NCBI GenBank assembly: GCA_020637985.1
Contig: JACKJK010000004.1
Location: forward strand, 248,001-312,000
Direction: 5' to 3'
From: Rhodobiaceae bacterium
Lineage (GTDB): Bacteria > Pseudomonadota > Alphaproteobacteria > Rhizobiales > Tepidamorphaceae
DNA length: 64,000 bases
Positions within the stretch are counted from its first letter, which is position 1; the number at the start of each line of letters is the position of its first letter. The translations under genes and the position numbers were made by a program. A model generated the notes under the pieces. It made no database searches. It saw only the letters and a list, made by a program, of their open reading frames with translations, and was not told where the DNA came from. Shown piece after piece: positions 7,565 to 16,383 of the stretch.

Positions 7565-8763
7565 TAGACCCCCCACTTCCAGAAGTCCTGCCGTTCGCCG
7601 CGATAAGCCTGCGCCATCACCATCCGGTGCACTTCCGAAGCTCCGTCGACGAGGCGGGCCTGGCGCGCGTAGCGGTAGATCCATTCCAGGATCGTGTCCT
7701 TGGAATAGCCGCGCGCGCCGTTGATCTGGATCGCCGTGTCGGCCGCCTTGTGCAGCGTGTCGGCGACATGCACCTTGGCCATCGAGATCGCCGTCTTGGC
7801 GCGGTCGCCCTGGTCGAGCAGCCAGGCCGCCTTCATCACCAGCAGCCGCCCGATCTCGATGTCGGCGGCGACGCTGCCAAGCGCCACCTGGATGCTCTCG
7901 CGGTTCGACAGCCGGCTGCCGAAGGCCTCGCGCTCGTTGGCGTAGGTCTGGGCGATGTCCATGCACCGCTTGGCAAGCCCCAGCCAGCGCATGCAGTGGG
8001 TCAGACGTGCCGGGCCAAGGCGGATCTGCGTCAGCTTAAGCCCGTCGCCTTCCTCCATCAGCCGGTTCTCGACCGGGATCTCGAGGCCCTCGTAGACCAG
8101 CTCGCAGTGCCCGCCGTGTTCCTCCGGTCCCATGATGGGGATGCGCCGGTCGATGCGCCAGCCCGCGTCGTCGCGGTCGTAGAGGAACGCCGACAGGCCC
8201 TTGCGCGGATCGTCGGACGTGCGCGCGATCAGGATGAAGTGCTTGGCCTCCGCCGCCCCGGTGATGAACCACTTGCGCCCGCGCACGACATATTTGTCGC
8301 CCACGCGCTTCGCCGTCGTCAGCATCATCGTCGGGTCCGAGCCGGAGCCGGGATGCGGCTCGGTCATGACGAAGGCGGAGCGCACCTCGCCGCGAATGAT
8401 CGGCATCAGGAACCGCTCCTTCTGCGCCGGGGTGGCAACCTTTGAGAGCACGTTCATGTTTCCGTCGTCGGGGGCCGCGCAATTGATCGAGCACGGTCCG
8501 AACAGCGAGCGGTTCGCCTCCTCGTAGATCGCCGCCCAGCCGACATGCGGCAGGCCCATGCCACCCAGCTCCTTCGGCATCTGCGGCGCCCACAGGCCGA
8601 GCGCCTTGGCGCGTGCCCGCACCTCGTCGAGCACGTCGATGCGGATGTTCTCGTGCGCGTCGTAGTTCGCCGGGTTCTCCTCCAGCGGCATCACCTCGCG
8701 CTCGATGAACGCGCGCACCTCGAGCCGGATCCGGTCGATTTCGGGAGGCAGGGAAAAATCCAT
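7564..8763 (-). CDS. Acyl-CoA dehydrogenase, last gene of the malonate operon
   Basis: The protein has 399 residues, full length for the family. It has the N-terminal helical domain, the middle beta domain with the FAD-contact segment FVMTEPHPGSGSDP (about 130-143) and KWFITGA, and the C-terminal helical domain with REAFGSRLSNRESIQ. The C-terminal motif is RLVDGASEVHRMV, so Asp stands where medium-chain enzymes have the catalytic Glu of YEG. This places it nearer the ACAD10/11-like group. It should oxidise an acyl-CoA to the enoyl-CoA, passing electrons to ETF. It follows the SDR gene by 16 bases. The substrate is unknown; membership in a malonate operon hints at a short or branched acyl-CoA. 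Confidence 0.88.
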   Translation of the reverse strand: MDFSLPPEIDRIRLEVRAFIEREVMPLEENPANYDAHENIRIDVLDEVRARAKALGLWAPQMPKELGGMGLPHVGWAAIYEEANRSLFGPCSINCAAPDDGNMNVLSKVATPAQKERFLMPIIRGEVRSAFVMTEPHPGSGSDPTMMLTTAKRVGDKYVVRGRKWFITGAAEAKHFILIARTSDDPRKGLSAFLYDRDDAGWRIDRRIPIMGPEEHGGHCELVYEGLEIPVENRLMEEGDGLKLTQIRLGPARLTHCMRWLGLAKRCMDIAQTYANEREAFGSRLSNRESIQVALGSVAADIEIGRLLVMKAAWLLDQGDRAKTAISMAKVHVADTLHKAADTAIQINGARGYSKDTILEWIYRYARQARLVDGASEVHRMVMAQAYRGERQDFWKWGV

Positions 8764-8779
8764 CGGTCTCGTCCTTCGT

Positions 8780-9568
8780 TCAAAGTCCGCTCACGAGATG
8801 GCCGCCGTCGACGGCGACGACCGATCCCGTCATGTAGCTGGAGGCGTCGCTTGCCAGCAGCAGCATCACCCCGTCGAGTTCCTCAATCCGGCCGATACGC
8901 CGCTGCGGGATGCGCTTGAGCATCGCCGCGCCCGCCTCGGTGCGGAAGTAACCGGCGTTGATCTCGGTCTCGAAATAGCCCGGCGCCACGGCATTGACGC
9001 GGATCGAATGGCGCGCCCATTCCAGCGCCAGCGCCTTGGTCATCTGAACCACGCCGGCCTTCGACACCGCGTAGGGCACCAGACCCGCCGCGACCCGCAG
9101 GCCCAGGATCGAGGCGATGTTGATGACCGATCCGCCCTTGCCGGCGGCAAGCATCGCCTTCGCTGCCGTCCGCGCCACGCGGAAGACGCCGGTGAGGTTG
9201 GTGTCGATGGTCGCTTGCCAGTCGTCGTCGCCGACATCGAGCGACAGCGCCGTGCTGGCGATGCCGGCATTGTTGACCAGCACGTCGGGAACCGCATTCG
9301 CGCCGGTCAGCTCCTCGAACAGCGCATCGATCGATGCGGGATCGGAGACGTCCAGCGCATAAGTGCCGACGCTGCCGCCCGCGGCCGCGATTTCACTCCT
9401 GAGCGCGTCGAGCCGTTCCAGCCGGCGCGCGGCGACCTGCACATGCGCCCCGTGGCGTGCATAGAGTTTCGCGAAATGCGCGCCAAGGCCCGACGACGCA
9501 CCGGTCACCAGCACGGTCCGACCGGCAAGCCCGCGCGCCAGCGCACTGCCGATGCTATCATCACCCAT
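8780..9568 (-). CDS. Short-chain dehydrogenase/reductase (SDR)
   Basis: The protein has 262 residues from the ATG at 9568, chosen because GGGAGG lies at the right distance upstream; a TTG at 9589 is an alternative. The Rossmann motif TGASSGLG (about 22-29), NNAG (about 100), a catalytic Ser (INIASILG) and Y-x-x-x-K (YAVSK) are all present, so it should be an active NAD(P)-dependent oxidoreductase. The C-terminus VAVDGGHLVSGL is usual for classical SDRs. It lies between malonyl-CoA synthetase and acyl-CoA dehydrogenase with gaps of 36 and 16 bases, so it is probably in the same transcript. A 3-hydroxyacyl-CoA or alcohol substrate is a guess. Confidence 0.88.
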   Translation of the reverse strand: MGDDSIGSALARGLAGRTVLVTGASSGLGAHFAKLYARHGAHVQVAARRLERLDALRSEIAAAGGSVGTYALDVSDPASIDALFEELTGANAVPDVLVNNAGIASTALSLDVGDDDWQATIDTNLTGVFRVARTAAKAMLAAGKGGSVINIASILGLRVAAGLVPYAVSKAGVVQMTKALALEWARHSIRVNAVAPGYFETEINAGYFRTEAGAAMLKRIPQRRIGRIEELDGVMLLLASDASSYMTGSVVAVDGGHLVSGL

Positions 9569-9604
9569 CAGACCCTCCCGACCAAACAACGCCCACGTTA
9601 GCGC

Positions 9605-11173
9605 TCAGGCCGCGCTGCCGGAATAGGTGTCCTTGTAGGTTTCGCGCAAGGCGTTCTTCTGGATCTTGCCCATCGCGTTGCGCGGCAGCTGCTCGACGAT
9701 GAACACACGCTTGGGCACCTTGTACTTGGCCAGCGCCTTTTCCAGCGCGTCGCGGATGCCCGCCTCGCTCAGTTCGGCGCCGGCGCGCGGCGCAACGACC
9801 GCCGTGACGCCTTCGCCGAAGTCGGCGTGTGGCAAGCCTATGACGGCGCTTTCCGCAACACCGGGCAGCGCGTCGATCTCCGCTTCGACCTCGGCCGGGT
9901 AGACGTTGAAGCCGCCGGAGATGACGAGGTCCTTGGCGCGCCCCACGATATGCACGTAGCCGTCCGCGTCGATGAAGGCGAGGTCGCCGGTGATGAAGAA
10001 GCCGTCGGCGCGGAACTCTTCCGCCGTCTTCTCCGGGTTGCGCCAGTAGCCCTTGAAGACGTTCGGCCCCTTCACCTCGATGACGCCAACCTCGCCGTCG
10101 GCGAGATAGTCGCCCGTCTCCGGGTCGACGATGCGCAGCTTGACCCCCGGCAGCGCCATGCCGACCGTCCCCGCCCGCCGTTCGCCGTCGTACGGGTTGG
10201 ACGTGTTCATGTTGGTCTCGGTCATGCCGTAGCGTTCCAGGATCGCGTGGCCGGTGCGCTCGGACCATTCCTTGTGCGTCTCCGCCGACAGCGGCGCCGA
10301 ACCGGAAATGAACAGCCGCATGTTGCGCGCAAGCTCGCGGTTCAGTTCGCGGCGCTGCAGCAGGCGCGTGTAGAATGTCGGCACGCCCATCATCGAGGTG
10401 GCGCGCGGCATCACCTCGATGATCTTGTCCACGTCGAGGCCCGGCAGGAAGATCATCGAGCCGCCGGCGAGCAGGATCGTGTTGGTCGCCACGAACAGCC
10501 CATGGGTATGAAAGATCGGCAGCGCGTGGATCAACACGTCATCGGCCGTGAAGCGCCAGAAGTCGACCAGCACTTCGGCGTTCGAGGCAAGGCATTCGTG
10601 CGTCAGCATCGCCCCCTTGGAACGCCCCGTCGTGCCGGAGGTGTAGAGGATCGCGGCGAGATCGTCCTTCGCCCGCGCGACGTCGGAGAAGTCCGGCGAT
10701 GCGGCAAGACCCTTGGCCGCCAGCGTCCCGCCGGTGTCGGCGTCGCTCTCGCCGCCCTGCGGCTTGCGCCACACGCCCATCGTCTCGAATGCCGGCACGT
10801 TGCAGTCCGCCGCGACCTTGCCCATCGCATCGCCGCGCGCCGGGTCCGCCACGAACAGCGCGGGTTCCGCGTCACCCAGGAAGTAGGACACCTCGTGCTC
10901 GGTGTAGGCGGTGTTGAGCGGCAGGAACACCGCGCCCGCGCGCACCGCGCCGAGATACAGCATCACCGCCTCGATGCTCTTGGGCACCTGCACCGCGACA
11001 CGGTCGCCGGGCTTCACCCCGAGCGATACAAGTGCGTTGGCAAACCGCCCTGAGACATCCAGCACGTCCTGGTAGCGATAGGTTCGCCCATCCGTCAGTT
11101 CGCAGAACATCGCCTTGTCCGGTTCAGCCGGCATGCGTGCGCGAATGAGGTCGAAGAGGTGGTTGCCGCTCAT
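9605..11173 (-). CDS. matB: Malonyl-CoA synthetase (AMP-forming)
   Basis: The protein has 522 residues. The adenylate-forming P-loop is at about 177-187 (YTSGTTGRSKG), the second core motif is YGMTETN, and the C-terminal catalytic lysine is in PRNAMGKIQK. The family activates a carboxylate with ATP and joins it to CoA. The MatB assignment rests on overall resemblance (MSGNHLFDLIRAR start) and on the gene sitting 18 bases after malonyl-CoA decarboxylase and a TRAP transporter. MatB makes malonyl-CoA from malonate. A Shine-Dalgarno AGGAAAAG precedes the ATG. Some MatB enzymes also accept methylmalonate. Confidence 0.88.
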   Translation of the reverse strand: MSGNHLFDLIRARMPAEPDKAMFCELTDGRTYRYQDVLDVSGRFANALVSLGVKPGDRVAVQVPKSIEAVMLYLGAVRAGAVFLPLNTAYTEHEVSYFLGDAEPALFVADPARGDAMGKVAADCNVPAFETMGVWRKPQGGESDADTGGTLAAKGLAASPDFSDVARAKDDLAAILYTSGTTGRSKGAMLTHECLASNAEVLVDFWRFTADDVLIHALPIFHTHGLFVATNTILLAGGSMIFLPGLDVDKIIEVMPRATSMMGVPTFYTRLLQRRELNRELARNMRLFISGSAPLSAETHKEWSERTGHAILERYGMTETNMNTSNPYDGERRAGTVGMALPGVKLRIVDPETGDYLADGEVGVIEVKGPNVFKGYWRNPEKTAEEFRADGFFITGDLAFIDADGYVHIVGRAKDLVISGGFNVYPAEVEAEIDALPGVAESAVIGLPHADFGEGVTAVVAPRAGAELSEAGIRDALEKALAKYKVPKRVFIVEQLPRNAMGKIQKNALRETYKDTYSGSAA

Positions 11174-11191
11174 GTTCTTTTCCTGACTTTC

Positions 11192-12556
11192 CTATCCCGC
11201 CACCAGGTCGCGATGCACCGCGTTGCGCGCCCGCGCCAGCCGGTGCACGCGCGGTGCTGCCACGATCCGCCCTTCCCTGGCGAAGGCCTCGTGGTTGGCC
11301 TCGATCTCGTCGGGCTCGTAGCGATAGTTGACCATGATGGAGAGGCTTTGCCTGAGCCCGCGCGGGCTCGGGTCGCCAGCCCAGTTGACCCGCTCCAGCA
11401 TCGCGCCATTGCCGAGGTGGAACCGCGCCACGGGGTCGAACAGGCGTCCCTTGCGGTCGCGCGCGTTGAGGAAATACCAGGCGGCGAGCTGCGTCAGCAC
11501 GCCTTCGTGCTCCCCATCCATGGTTTCGCCGCGCTCCACCCTGGCCAGCGCCGCCTCCACGATGGCGCGCTCGTCCTCCCCGAGCACATTCGCCTCGCCG
11601 TCCTCGCCCGGCTCCAGCTGGCTCTTCAGCCAAGCCGCGAAACCCGGCACCGGCGACAGCGTGACGAAGGTCTTCAGGCCGGGCAGTTCGCGCGTCAGCT
11701 CGGCAACCACCTGCTTGATGAGGAAGCTGCCGAACGAAACGCCGGCCAGCCCCTGCTGGCAGTTGGAGATCGAGTAGAACGTCGCCGTCGTCGCCTTGCG
11801 CGGATCGATCGGATCGCGCTCCTGCGCCAGGATCGGCGGGATCGCGGTCGGGATGTCCGTCGTCAGCGCCACCTCGACAAAGATCAGCGGATCGTCCGAA
11901 AGGCGGGGATGGAAGAAGGCGTAGAGCCGCCGGTCGGGCGGATCGATGCGCCGGCGCAGGTCTTCCCAGCCGTCGATCTCATGCACGGCCTCGTAGCGGA
12001 TGATCTTTTCCAGGATCGCCGCCGGCGTCTGCCAGTCGATGCGTCTGAGCACCAGGAACCCCCTGTTGAACCATGACCCGAACAGGTGCACGAAATCGGC
12101 GTCCGTGGCCGCCCAGTCGGGATTGGCGCGCAGCCCCTTGAGCAGGTCGGAGCGCATCGCCACCAGCCGCGCGGTGCCATCGGGCGCCATGTTGAGCCTG
12201 CGGAACAGTTCCTGCCGGCGCGGCTCGCTCGCCTCGCTGAGCGCGCGTCCGGTCTGCTCGCTGGGCTCCGCGAGGAAGGCCTCGGCCGCCTGTTGCGCGC
12301 CATCGAGATCAACGCCGAAGCGGTCGGTCAGCATGTCGATGACATCGTGCCGCCCGGTCGCATCGAGGTCCTCGTAGCGCGCGAAGATCTCGCGCGCGAT
12401 CGCAACGCCGGACGCCTCGCCGCGCTCCGACAACAGTCGTTCGAGCAGTTCATCGAGCCCGCCCCTCGCGCCGCCGCGTTCACGCCCGCCGAAGTCGATC
12501 AGCGAGCGCCCCCGCTCGGCGATGGTCGACAGGATCTCGTTGAAGAAGGTGCTCAA
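11192..12556 (-). CDS. matA: Malonyl-CoA decarboxylase
   Basis: I start at TTG 12556, giving 454 residues; the TTG overlaps the TGA stop of the TRAP large permease (TTGA), which signals translational coupling. The N-terminal helical domain runs to about 170 and the C-terminal acetyltransferase-like catalytic domain follows. The catalytic Ser segment SISNCQQGLAGVSFG and the His segment ARFHLGNGAMLERVNW are both present, as in human MCD and Rhizobium MatA. It decarboxylates malonyl-CoA to acetyl-CoA, the second step of malonate catabolism after MatB. The frame stays open upstream inside the transporter gene, but that is an out-of-frame shadow, not a fusion. Confidence 0.92.
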   Translation of the reverse strand: MSTFFNEILSTIAERGRSLIDFGGRERGGARGGLDELLERLLSERGEASGVAIAREIFARYEDLDATGRHDVIDMLTDRFGVDLDGAQQAAEAFLAEPSEQTGRALSEASEPRRQELFRRLNMAPDGTARLVAMRSDLLKGLRANPDWAATDADFVHLFGSWFNRGFLVLRRIDWQTPAAILEKIIRYEAVHEIDGWEDLRRRIDPPDRRLYAFFHPRLSDDPLIFVEVALTTDIPTAIPPILAQERDPIDPRKATTATFYSISNCQQGLAGVSFGSFLIKQVVAELTRELPGLKTFVTLSPVPGFAAWLKSQLEPGEDGEANVLGEDERAIVEAALARVERGETMDGEHEGVLTQLAAWYFLNARDRKGRLFDPVARFHLGNGAMLERVNWAGDPSPRGLRQSLSIMVNYRYEPDEIEANHEAFAREGRIVAAPRVHRLARARNAVHRDLVAG

Positions 12557-13872
12557 ACGGCTTTCCCCATCAGGGCATCGGGCAGCCACGTCGCAAGCTG
12601 CGGCACGAGGCACAGCAGGACGATGGCCACGACCATGCACAGGACATAGGGCAACGAGCCGAGCAGGATCGTCTTCAGCTTGATGTCCGGCGCGATGCCG
12701 TTGATGACGTAGAGGTTGAGGCCGACCGGCGGCGTGATCAGGCCGATCTCCATGTTGATCGTCAGCACCACCGCGAACCAGTAGGGATCGAAGCCCGCCT
12801 GCGTCACGATCGGCAGCAGGATCGGCGCGGCCATCAGGATCACCGCCACCGGCGGCAGAAAGAACCCGGCCACCAGCAGGAACAGGTTGATCCACAGCAT
12901 CAGGATCCACCGGTTGACCTCCAGCGTGCCGATCCATTGCGCGATCGACTGCGTCACGAACAGGCTCGACAGCATGTAGGAGAAGACGCCGGCGGCAGCG
13001 ATGATGAACAGGATCATCACCGACTCGCGCGTCGAATCGCGCAGCACCACCCACAGCGCCTTCGGTGCCCACAGCCGGTAGATGATGATGGCGACGAAGA
13101 CGCACAGCAGCGCGCCGACGGCGGCCGTCTCCGATGGCGTCGCGATGCCGCCGTAGAGCGCGTAGAGCACGCCGGCGATGATGGCGAGAAACGGCAGAAC
13201 GCGCGGCAGGATCTCGAAGCGTTGCGCCCAGCTGTAGCTGACCTTGCCGAGCGCGGCATTGGCATCGCCGCTGCGCCAGGTGCTGTAGAGCGACCATGCC
13301 ATGAACAGCAGCACGAGCATGAAGCCCGGCACGACGCCGGCCAGGAACAGCCGGCCGATCGAGGTTTCGGTCGCGATGCCGTAGACGATCATCGTCACCG
13401 ACGGCGGGATCAGGATGCCAAGCGTGCCGCCCGCCGCGATGGAACCGGCGGCAACCCCGTCCGGGTAGCCGCGCTTGCGCATCTCCGGGATGCCCATCTT
13501 GCCAATGGCCGCGCAGGTCGCCGGCGACGACCCCGACATCGCGGCAAACAGCGCGCACGCCCCGAGGTTGGAGATCACCAGCCCGCCCGGAACGCGCGTC
13601 AGCCACCGGTCGAGCGCCTCGTAAAGGTCGGCCCCCGCCCGCGTCGAGGCGATGGCCGCGCCCATGATGATGAACATCGGGATCGACAGCAGCGCGAAGT
13701 TGTCGAGCTTGCCGAACAGGATCTCAGGGATCAGTTCGAGCGACCGAACACCGTCGAAGACGACAAGGAAGCCCATCGAAACGATCAGCAGGCCGATGGC
13801 GACCGATACCCCGGAAAACAGCACCAGGACGGTGGCGAGCGCGATCAACAGCGCGAGTACGAGCGGATCCAT
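12553..13872 (-). CDS. matM: TRAP transporter large permease (DctM type)
   Basis: The protein has 439 residues from the ATG at 13872 (MDPLVLALLIALATVLVLFS); the frame is open further upstream but without resemblance to the family. It is made of about 12 hydrophobic segments, as in all DctM subunits, and contains the conserved MSGSSPATCAAIGKMGIPEM and GGTLGILIPPS segments. It forms the sodium-driven channel that receives solute from the periplasmic binding protein. Being between DctQ and MatA, it most likely imports malonate, as MatPQM does in Sinorhizobium. The gene symbol follows that inference. Confidence 0.88.
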   Translation of the reverse strand: MDPLVLALLIALATVLVLFSGVSVAIGLLIVSMGFLVVFDGVRSLELIPEILFGKLDNFALLSIPMFIIMGAAIASTRAGADLYEALDRWLTRVPGGLVISNLGACALFAAMSGSSPATCAAIGKMGIPEMRKRGYPDGVAAGSIAAGGTLGILIPPSVTMIVYGIATETSIGRLFLAGVVPGFMLVLLFMAWSLYSTWRSGDANAALGKVSYSWAQRFEILPRVLPFLAIIAGVLYALYGGIATPSETAAVGALLCVFVAIIIYRLWAPKALWVVLRDSTRESVMILFIIAAAGVFSYMLSSLFVTQSIAQWIGTLEVNRWILMLWINLFLLVAGFFLPPVAVILMAAPILLPIVTQAGFDPYWFAVVLTINMEIGLITPPVGLNLYVINGIAPDIKLKTILLGSLPYVLCMVVAIVLLCLVPQLATWLPDALMGKAV

Positions 13873-13885
13873 TCTGCCCTCCGAA

Positions 13886-14440
13886 TCACAGGCCAGACGA
13901 GTCGTCGAGGCCGAATGGCTTGTCGGCGCCGGTGGCGAGCGCCAGCAGGTCGGCGAGATACTGCAGCGCGAGCAGGATGAACCCGACCGGTACGGCAAGG
14001 TAGGGAATCCACAGCCGCACTTCCCAGACCGTCTCGGATTTCCAGCCCCGCTTCCACGCCACGTACCAGAATTCCGCGCCGTAGAAGCTGATGATGCCGG
14101 CAACCGCCAGCACCCCGATGGCCACGATCCAGGCCAGTAGCCTGCGCCCGCCCGGCGACAGCACCATCGGCACCAGGTCGACGTTCACATGCCCTCGCAG
14201 GCGCTGCACGTAGGGCAGCCCGACCAGTGTCGCGGCGACCATGAGATAGATCACCATCTCGGTCTGCCAGACGGTCGACTGGTTGAGCACGAAGCGCACC
14301 CAGATCATCTGGCAGGTGATGAGGACCGCCAGCACGATCATCGAGGCAGCAACGACCCCCGCCAGCGTCGAAAGCCCGTTGACGCCGCGGATGAACCCTG
14401 CCACCGGCCCGGAACGCGCGTGAGAAGACATCGCAGTCAC
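13886..14440 (-). CDS. matQ: TRAP transporter small permease (DctQ type)
   Basis: The protein has 184 residues with four predicted membrane helices at about 22-44, 58-78, 98-120 and 145-168, the DctQ pattern. The segment WQTEMVIYLMVAATLVGLPY is characteristic. It pairs with the large permease that starts 13 bases downstream. A substrate of malonate is inferred from the operon. A second ATG three codons in (MSSHARSG) is an equally good start. Confidence 0.88.
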   Translation of the reverse strand: MTAMSSHARSGPVAGFIRGVNGLSTLAGVVAASMIVLAVLITCQMIWVRFVLNQSTVWQTEMVIYLMVAATLVGLPYVQRLRGHVNVDLVPMVLSPGGRRLLAWIVAIGVLAVAGIISFYGAEFWYVAWKRGWKSETVWEVRLWIPYLAVPVGFILLALQYLADLLALATGADKPFGLDDSSGL

Positions 14441-14480
14441 CCTGGTGTGGATACCGGTCCGCCGGATGTCCGGCGGGAGG

Positions 14481-14509
14481 GCTGCGCGCAGGCGTTGCCG
14501 GCGCGCAGC
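14481..14509 (-). promoter_or_regulatory. Intercistronic hairpin between dctP-type and dctQ-type genes
   Basis: GCTGCGCGC (14481-14489) pairs with GCGCGCAGC (14501-14509), nine base pairs over an 11-base loop, in the 90-base gap after the binding-protein gene. No T tract follows on the minus strand. Such stems stabilise the upstream message and thin out downstream transcription, which would let the cell make more binding protein than permease. Confidence 0.5.
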
Positions 14510-14530
14510 GTCTGGTTCAGGTTTTCGCGC

Positions 14531-15517
14531 CTACTGGACCGAAAGCGCCATGTCGAGCAGCCGCTGGCCGTCGGCAACCGACTCCAGGAACTTCTTGAAG
14601 GACGATTCCTTGGCGATCGCCAGCCAGGCGTCGAAATCCTCGCTCGACATCTGTGCAATCTCGGCACCGGCCTCCTTGAAGATGCGCGCGGATTCCGCAT
14701 CCGCCTTCTTGGCTTCCTCGAGATAGTAGGCCTCAGCCTTCGCCGAGCCTTCGCGCAGCGCAGCCTGCTGTTCGGCCGTCAGCGACTCGAACTTCGTCTT
14801 GTTCATAAGCAGCGGCTGGTACATGAACCACAGCGCCACGTCGCCCGCCGGCGTGTAGCACTTGATCTGCTCGTAGAGCCGGAACGAAACGAAGGAGGAC
14901 GACGAGGTGTTCGCCGCCTGCAGCACGCCCGTCTGCATGGCGTTGTAGATTTCCGACGACGCCATCGAGGCAATCGAGGCGCCAGCCGCCGCCAGCATCT
15001 GCTCGAACGCCTTGCCGGCCGCGCGGGTCTGCTGGCCCTTCACGTCGTCCGGCTTGGTGATGCAGCCCTGGGTCGAGCCGAAACCGCCGGCGAGATAGCC
15101 ATGCACGAGGGTGATCACGTCGTCCTCGGCCATGATCTTCTCGATCTCAGCCATGAAGGGCGACTTGTTCAGCCGTGCGGCATGGTCGTGGTTCTTCACC
15201 AGTCCGGGCATCAGCGTCAGGTTGTATTCCGGCCGCTGGCCGCCCGCGTAGGACAGCGGAAACACCGTCATGTCGAGCTGTCCCGCCGACAGCGGCTTGT
15301 ACTGCTCGCGCGGCTTGAACAGCGATTTCGACGGGAAGATCTGGATTTCCAGATCGACATTGGCCGCCTTGACGTGCTCGGCGACGATCTCGGCCACCTT
15401 GTGACGCACGTCACCGGTCGACCACTGGTGCGACAGGCGCAGCGTCTCCGCCGATGCCGTCGATGCAAGGCAGATCGCCGCACCGGCAGCGAACGCGAAC
15501 TTGAGCTTCCTGAGCAT
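14531..15517 (-). CDS. matP: TRAP transporter periplasmic solute-binding protein (DctP type)
   Basis: The protein has 328 residues from the ATG at 15517. A Sec signal peptide is clear (LRKLKFAFAAGAAICLASTA, cleavage after ASA at about residue 23). The mature protein starts ETLRLSHQWSTGD and carries the DctP-fold segments DMTVFPLSYAGGQ and MQTGVLQAANTSSSSF. It should bind a carboxylate in the periplasm and deliver it to the two permeases. It is the first gene of the operon and lies opposite a GntR regulator. Malonate is the likely ligand because matA and matB follow. Confidence 0.9.
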   Translation of the reverse strand: MLRKLKFAFAAGAAICLASTASAETLRLSHQWSTGDVRHKVAEIVAEHVKAANVDLEIQIFPSKSLFKPREQYKPLSAGQLDMTVFPLSYAGGQRPEYNLTLMPGLVKNHDHAARLNKSPFMAEIEKIMAEDDVITLVHGYLAGGFGSTQGCITKPDDVKGQQTRAAGKAFEQMLAAAGASIASMASSEIYNAMQTGVLQAANTSSSSFVSFRLYEQIKCYTPAGDVALWFMYQPLLMNKTKFESLTAEQQAALREGSAKAEAYYLEEAKKADAESARIFKEAGAEIAQMSSEDFDAWLAIAKESSFKKFLESVADGQRLLDMALSVQ

Positions 15518-15647
15518 TCCGTTTCTCCCAAACGTGCCCGCCCGCGCGAGCATCTTGTGCCCCGCCTTCCGGAAACCCCGGCAGACGCCAGACCGATTGT
15601 CGGCCTTGCAGGAAATAAAACGTCGTATTGCATCCGCGTCAAGAAAT

Positions 15648-15659
15648 ATTGTATACAAT
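15648..15659. promoter_or_regulatory. Palindromic GntR operator in the divergent malonate promoter
   Basis: ATTGTATACAAT is a perfect 12-base palindrome, four bases before the ATG at 15664. FadR-subfamily GntR regulators bind sites of the TTGTATACAA form, and Rhizobium MatR is reported to bind a GTATAC-centred site. The position would let the regulator block its own start and the divergent transporter operon. Confidence 0.7.
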
Positions 15660-15663
15660 TCTA

Positions 15664-16368
15664 ATGTCGCAATCGGCCCGCACGCTCGCCCCGGATCCCG
15701 CCGCGCCACGCGGCAACGCCCCCGTGCGCCGCGCCAACATGCTGCGCGACGCCATTGCCCAGGCGATCGCGACGGGAGATTTCAAGCCCGGCGAGCACCT
15801 CGACGAAGTGGCCCTGGCAACGCGCTACGGCGTTTCGCGCACGCCCATCCGCGAGGCCCTGATGCAGCTTGGCACCATGGGCCTTGTCGAGATGCGCCCC
15901 AACCGCGGCGCCTTCGTGCGCCGGGTGTCGGTGACCGATATGGTCGAGATGTTCGAGGTGATGGCCGAACTCGAAGGCATGTGCGCCCGCCTTGCCGCAC
16001 GGCGCATGTCGAGCGACGAGATCGACGCGCTGGAGCGGGTTCACCTCGACTGCGCGGCGGCAGCCGACTCCGGTGACCCGGACGCCTACTACTACGAGAA
16101 CGAGCGCTTCCACCGCGTCCTCTACGCCGGCTGCCACAACCGCTTCCTGATGGAGGAGGCGAGCCGCCTGCACGACCGCACCAAGGTCTACCGGCGGCTG
16201 CAGTTGCGCGTGCGCGGGCGCGTCGCGAATTCCTTCAGCGAGCACGAAGCGGTTGTTGCCGCCATCCGCGCCGGAGACCCGGACCTCGCCGAGAAGGCGG
16301 CCCGCGAGCACGTGCTCATCCAGGGCGAACGCTTCACCGATTTCGTCGCCAGCCTCGGCGAAGGCTGA
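15664..16368 (+). CDS. matR: GntR-family regulator of the malonate operon
   Basis: The protein has 234 residues from the ATG at 15664. A winged HTH at about residues 20-85 contains the GntR hallmark RYGVSRTPIREALMQL, followed by an all-helical FCD ligand-binding domain (about 95-225) with the metal-binding His/Asp positions of the FadR subfamily (ENERFHRVL, HDRTKVYRR, FSEHEAVV). No Shine-Dalgarno precedes this ATG; a TTG at 15628 in frame has AGGA upstream and would put the operator inside the coding region. Divergence from the TRAP-matA-matB operon and the palindrome between them support the MatR role, with malonate or malonyl-CoA as the probable effector. Confidence 0.82.
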   Translation: MSQSARTLAPDPAAPRGNAPVRRANMLRDAIAQAIATGDFKPGEHLDEVALATRYGVSRTPIREALMQLGTMGLVEMRPNRGAFVRRVSVTDMVEMFEVMAELEGMCARLAARRMSSDEIDALERVHLDCAAAADSGDPDAYYYENERFHRVLYAGCHNRFLMEEASRLHDRTKVYRRLQLRVRGRVANSFSEHEAVVAAIRAGDPDLAEKAAREHVLIQGERFTDFVASLGEG

Positions 16369-16383
16369 CGCCGGTCGCTCGGA

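Noticed and set aside
11192..13606. One open frame of 804 codons covering malonyl-CoA decarboxylase and most of the TRAP permease
   Set aside because: The first part is an out-of-frame shadow of the permease gene. The decarboxylase starts at TTG 12556, overlapping the permease stop.
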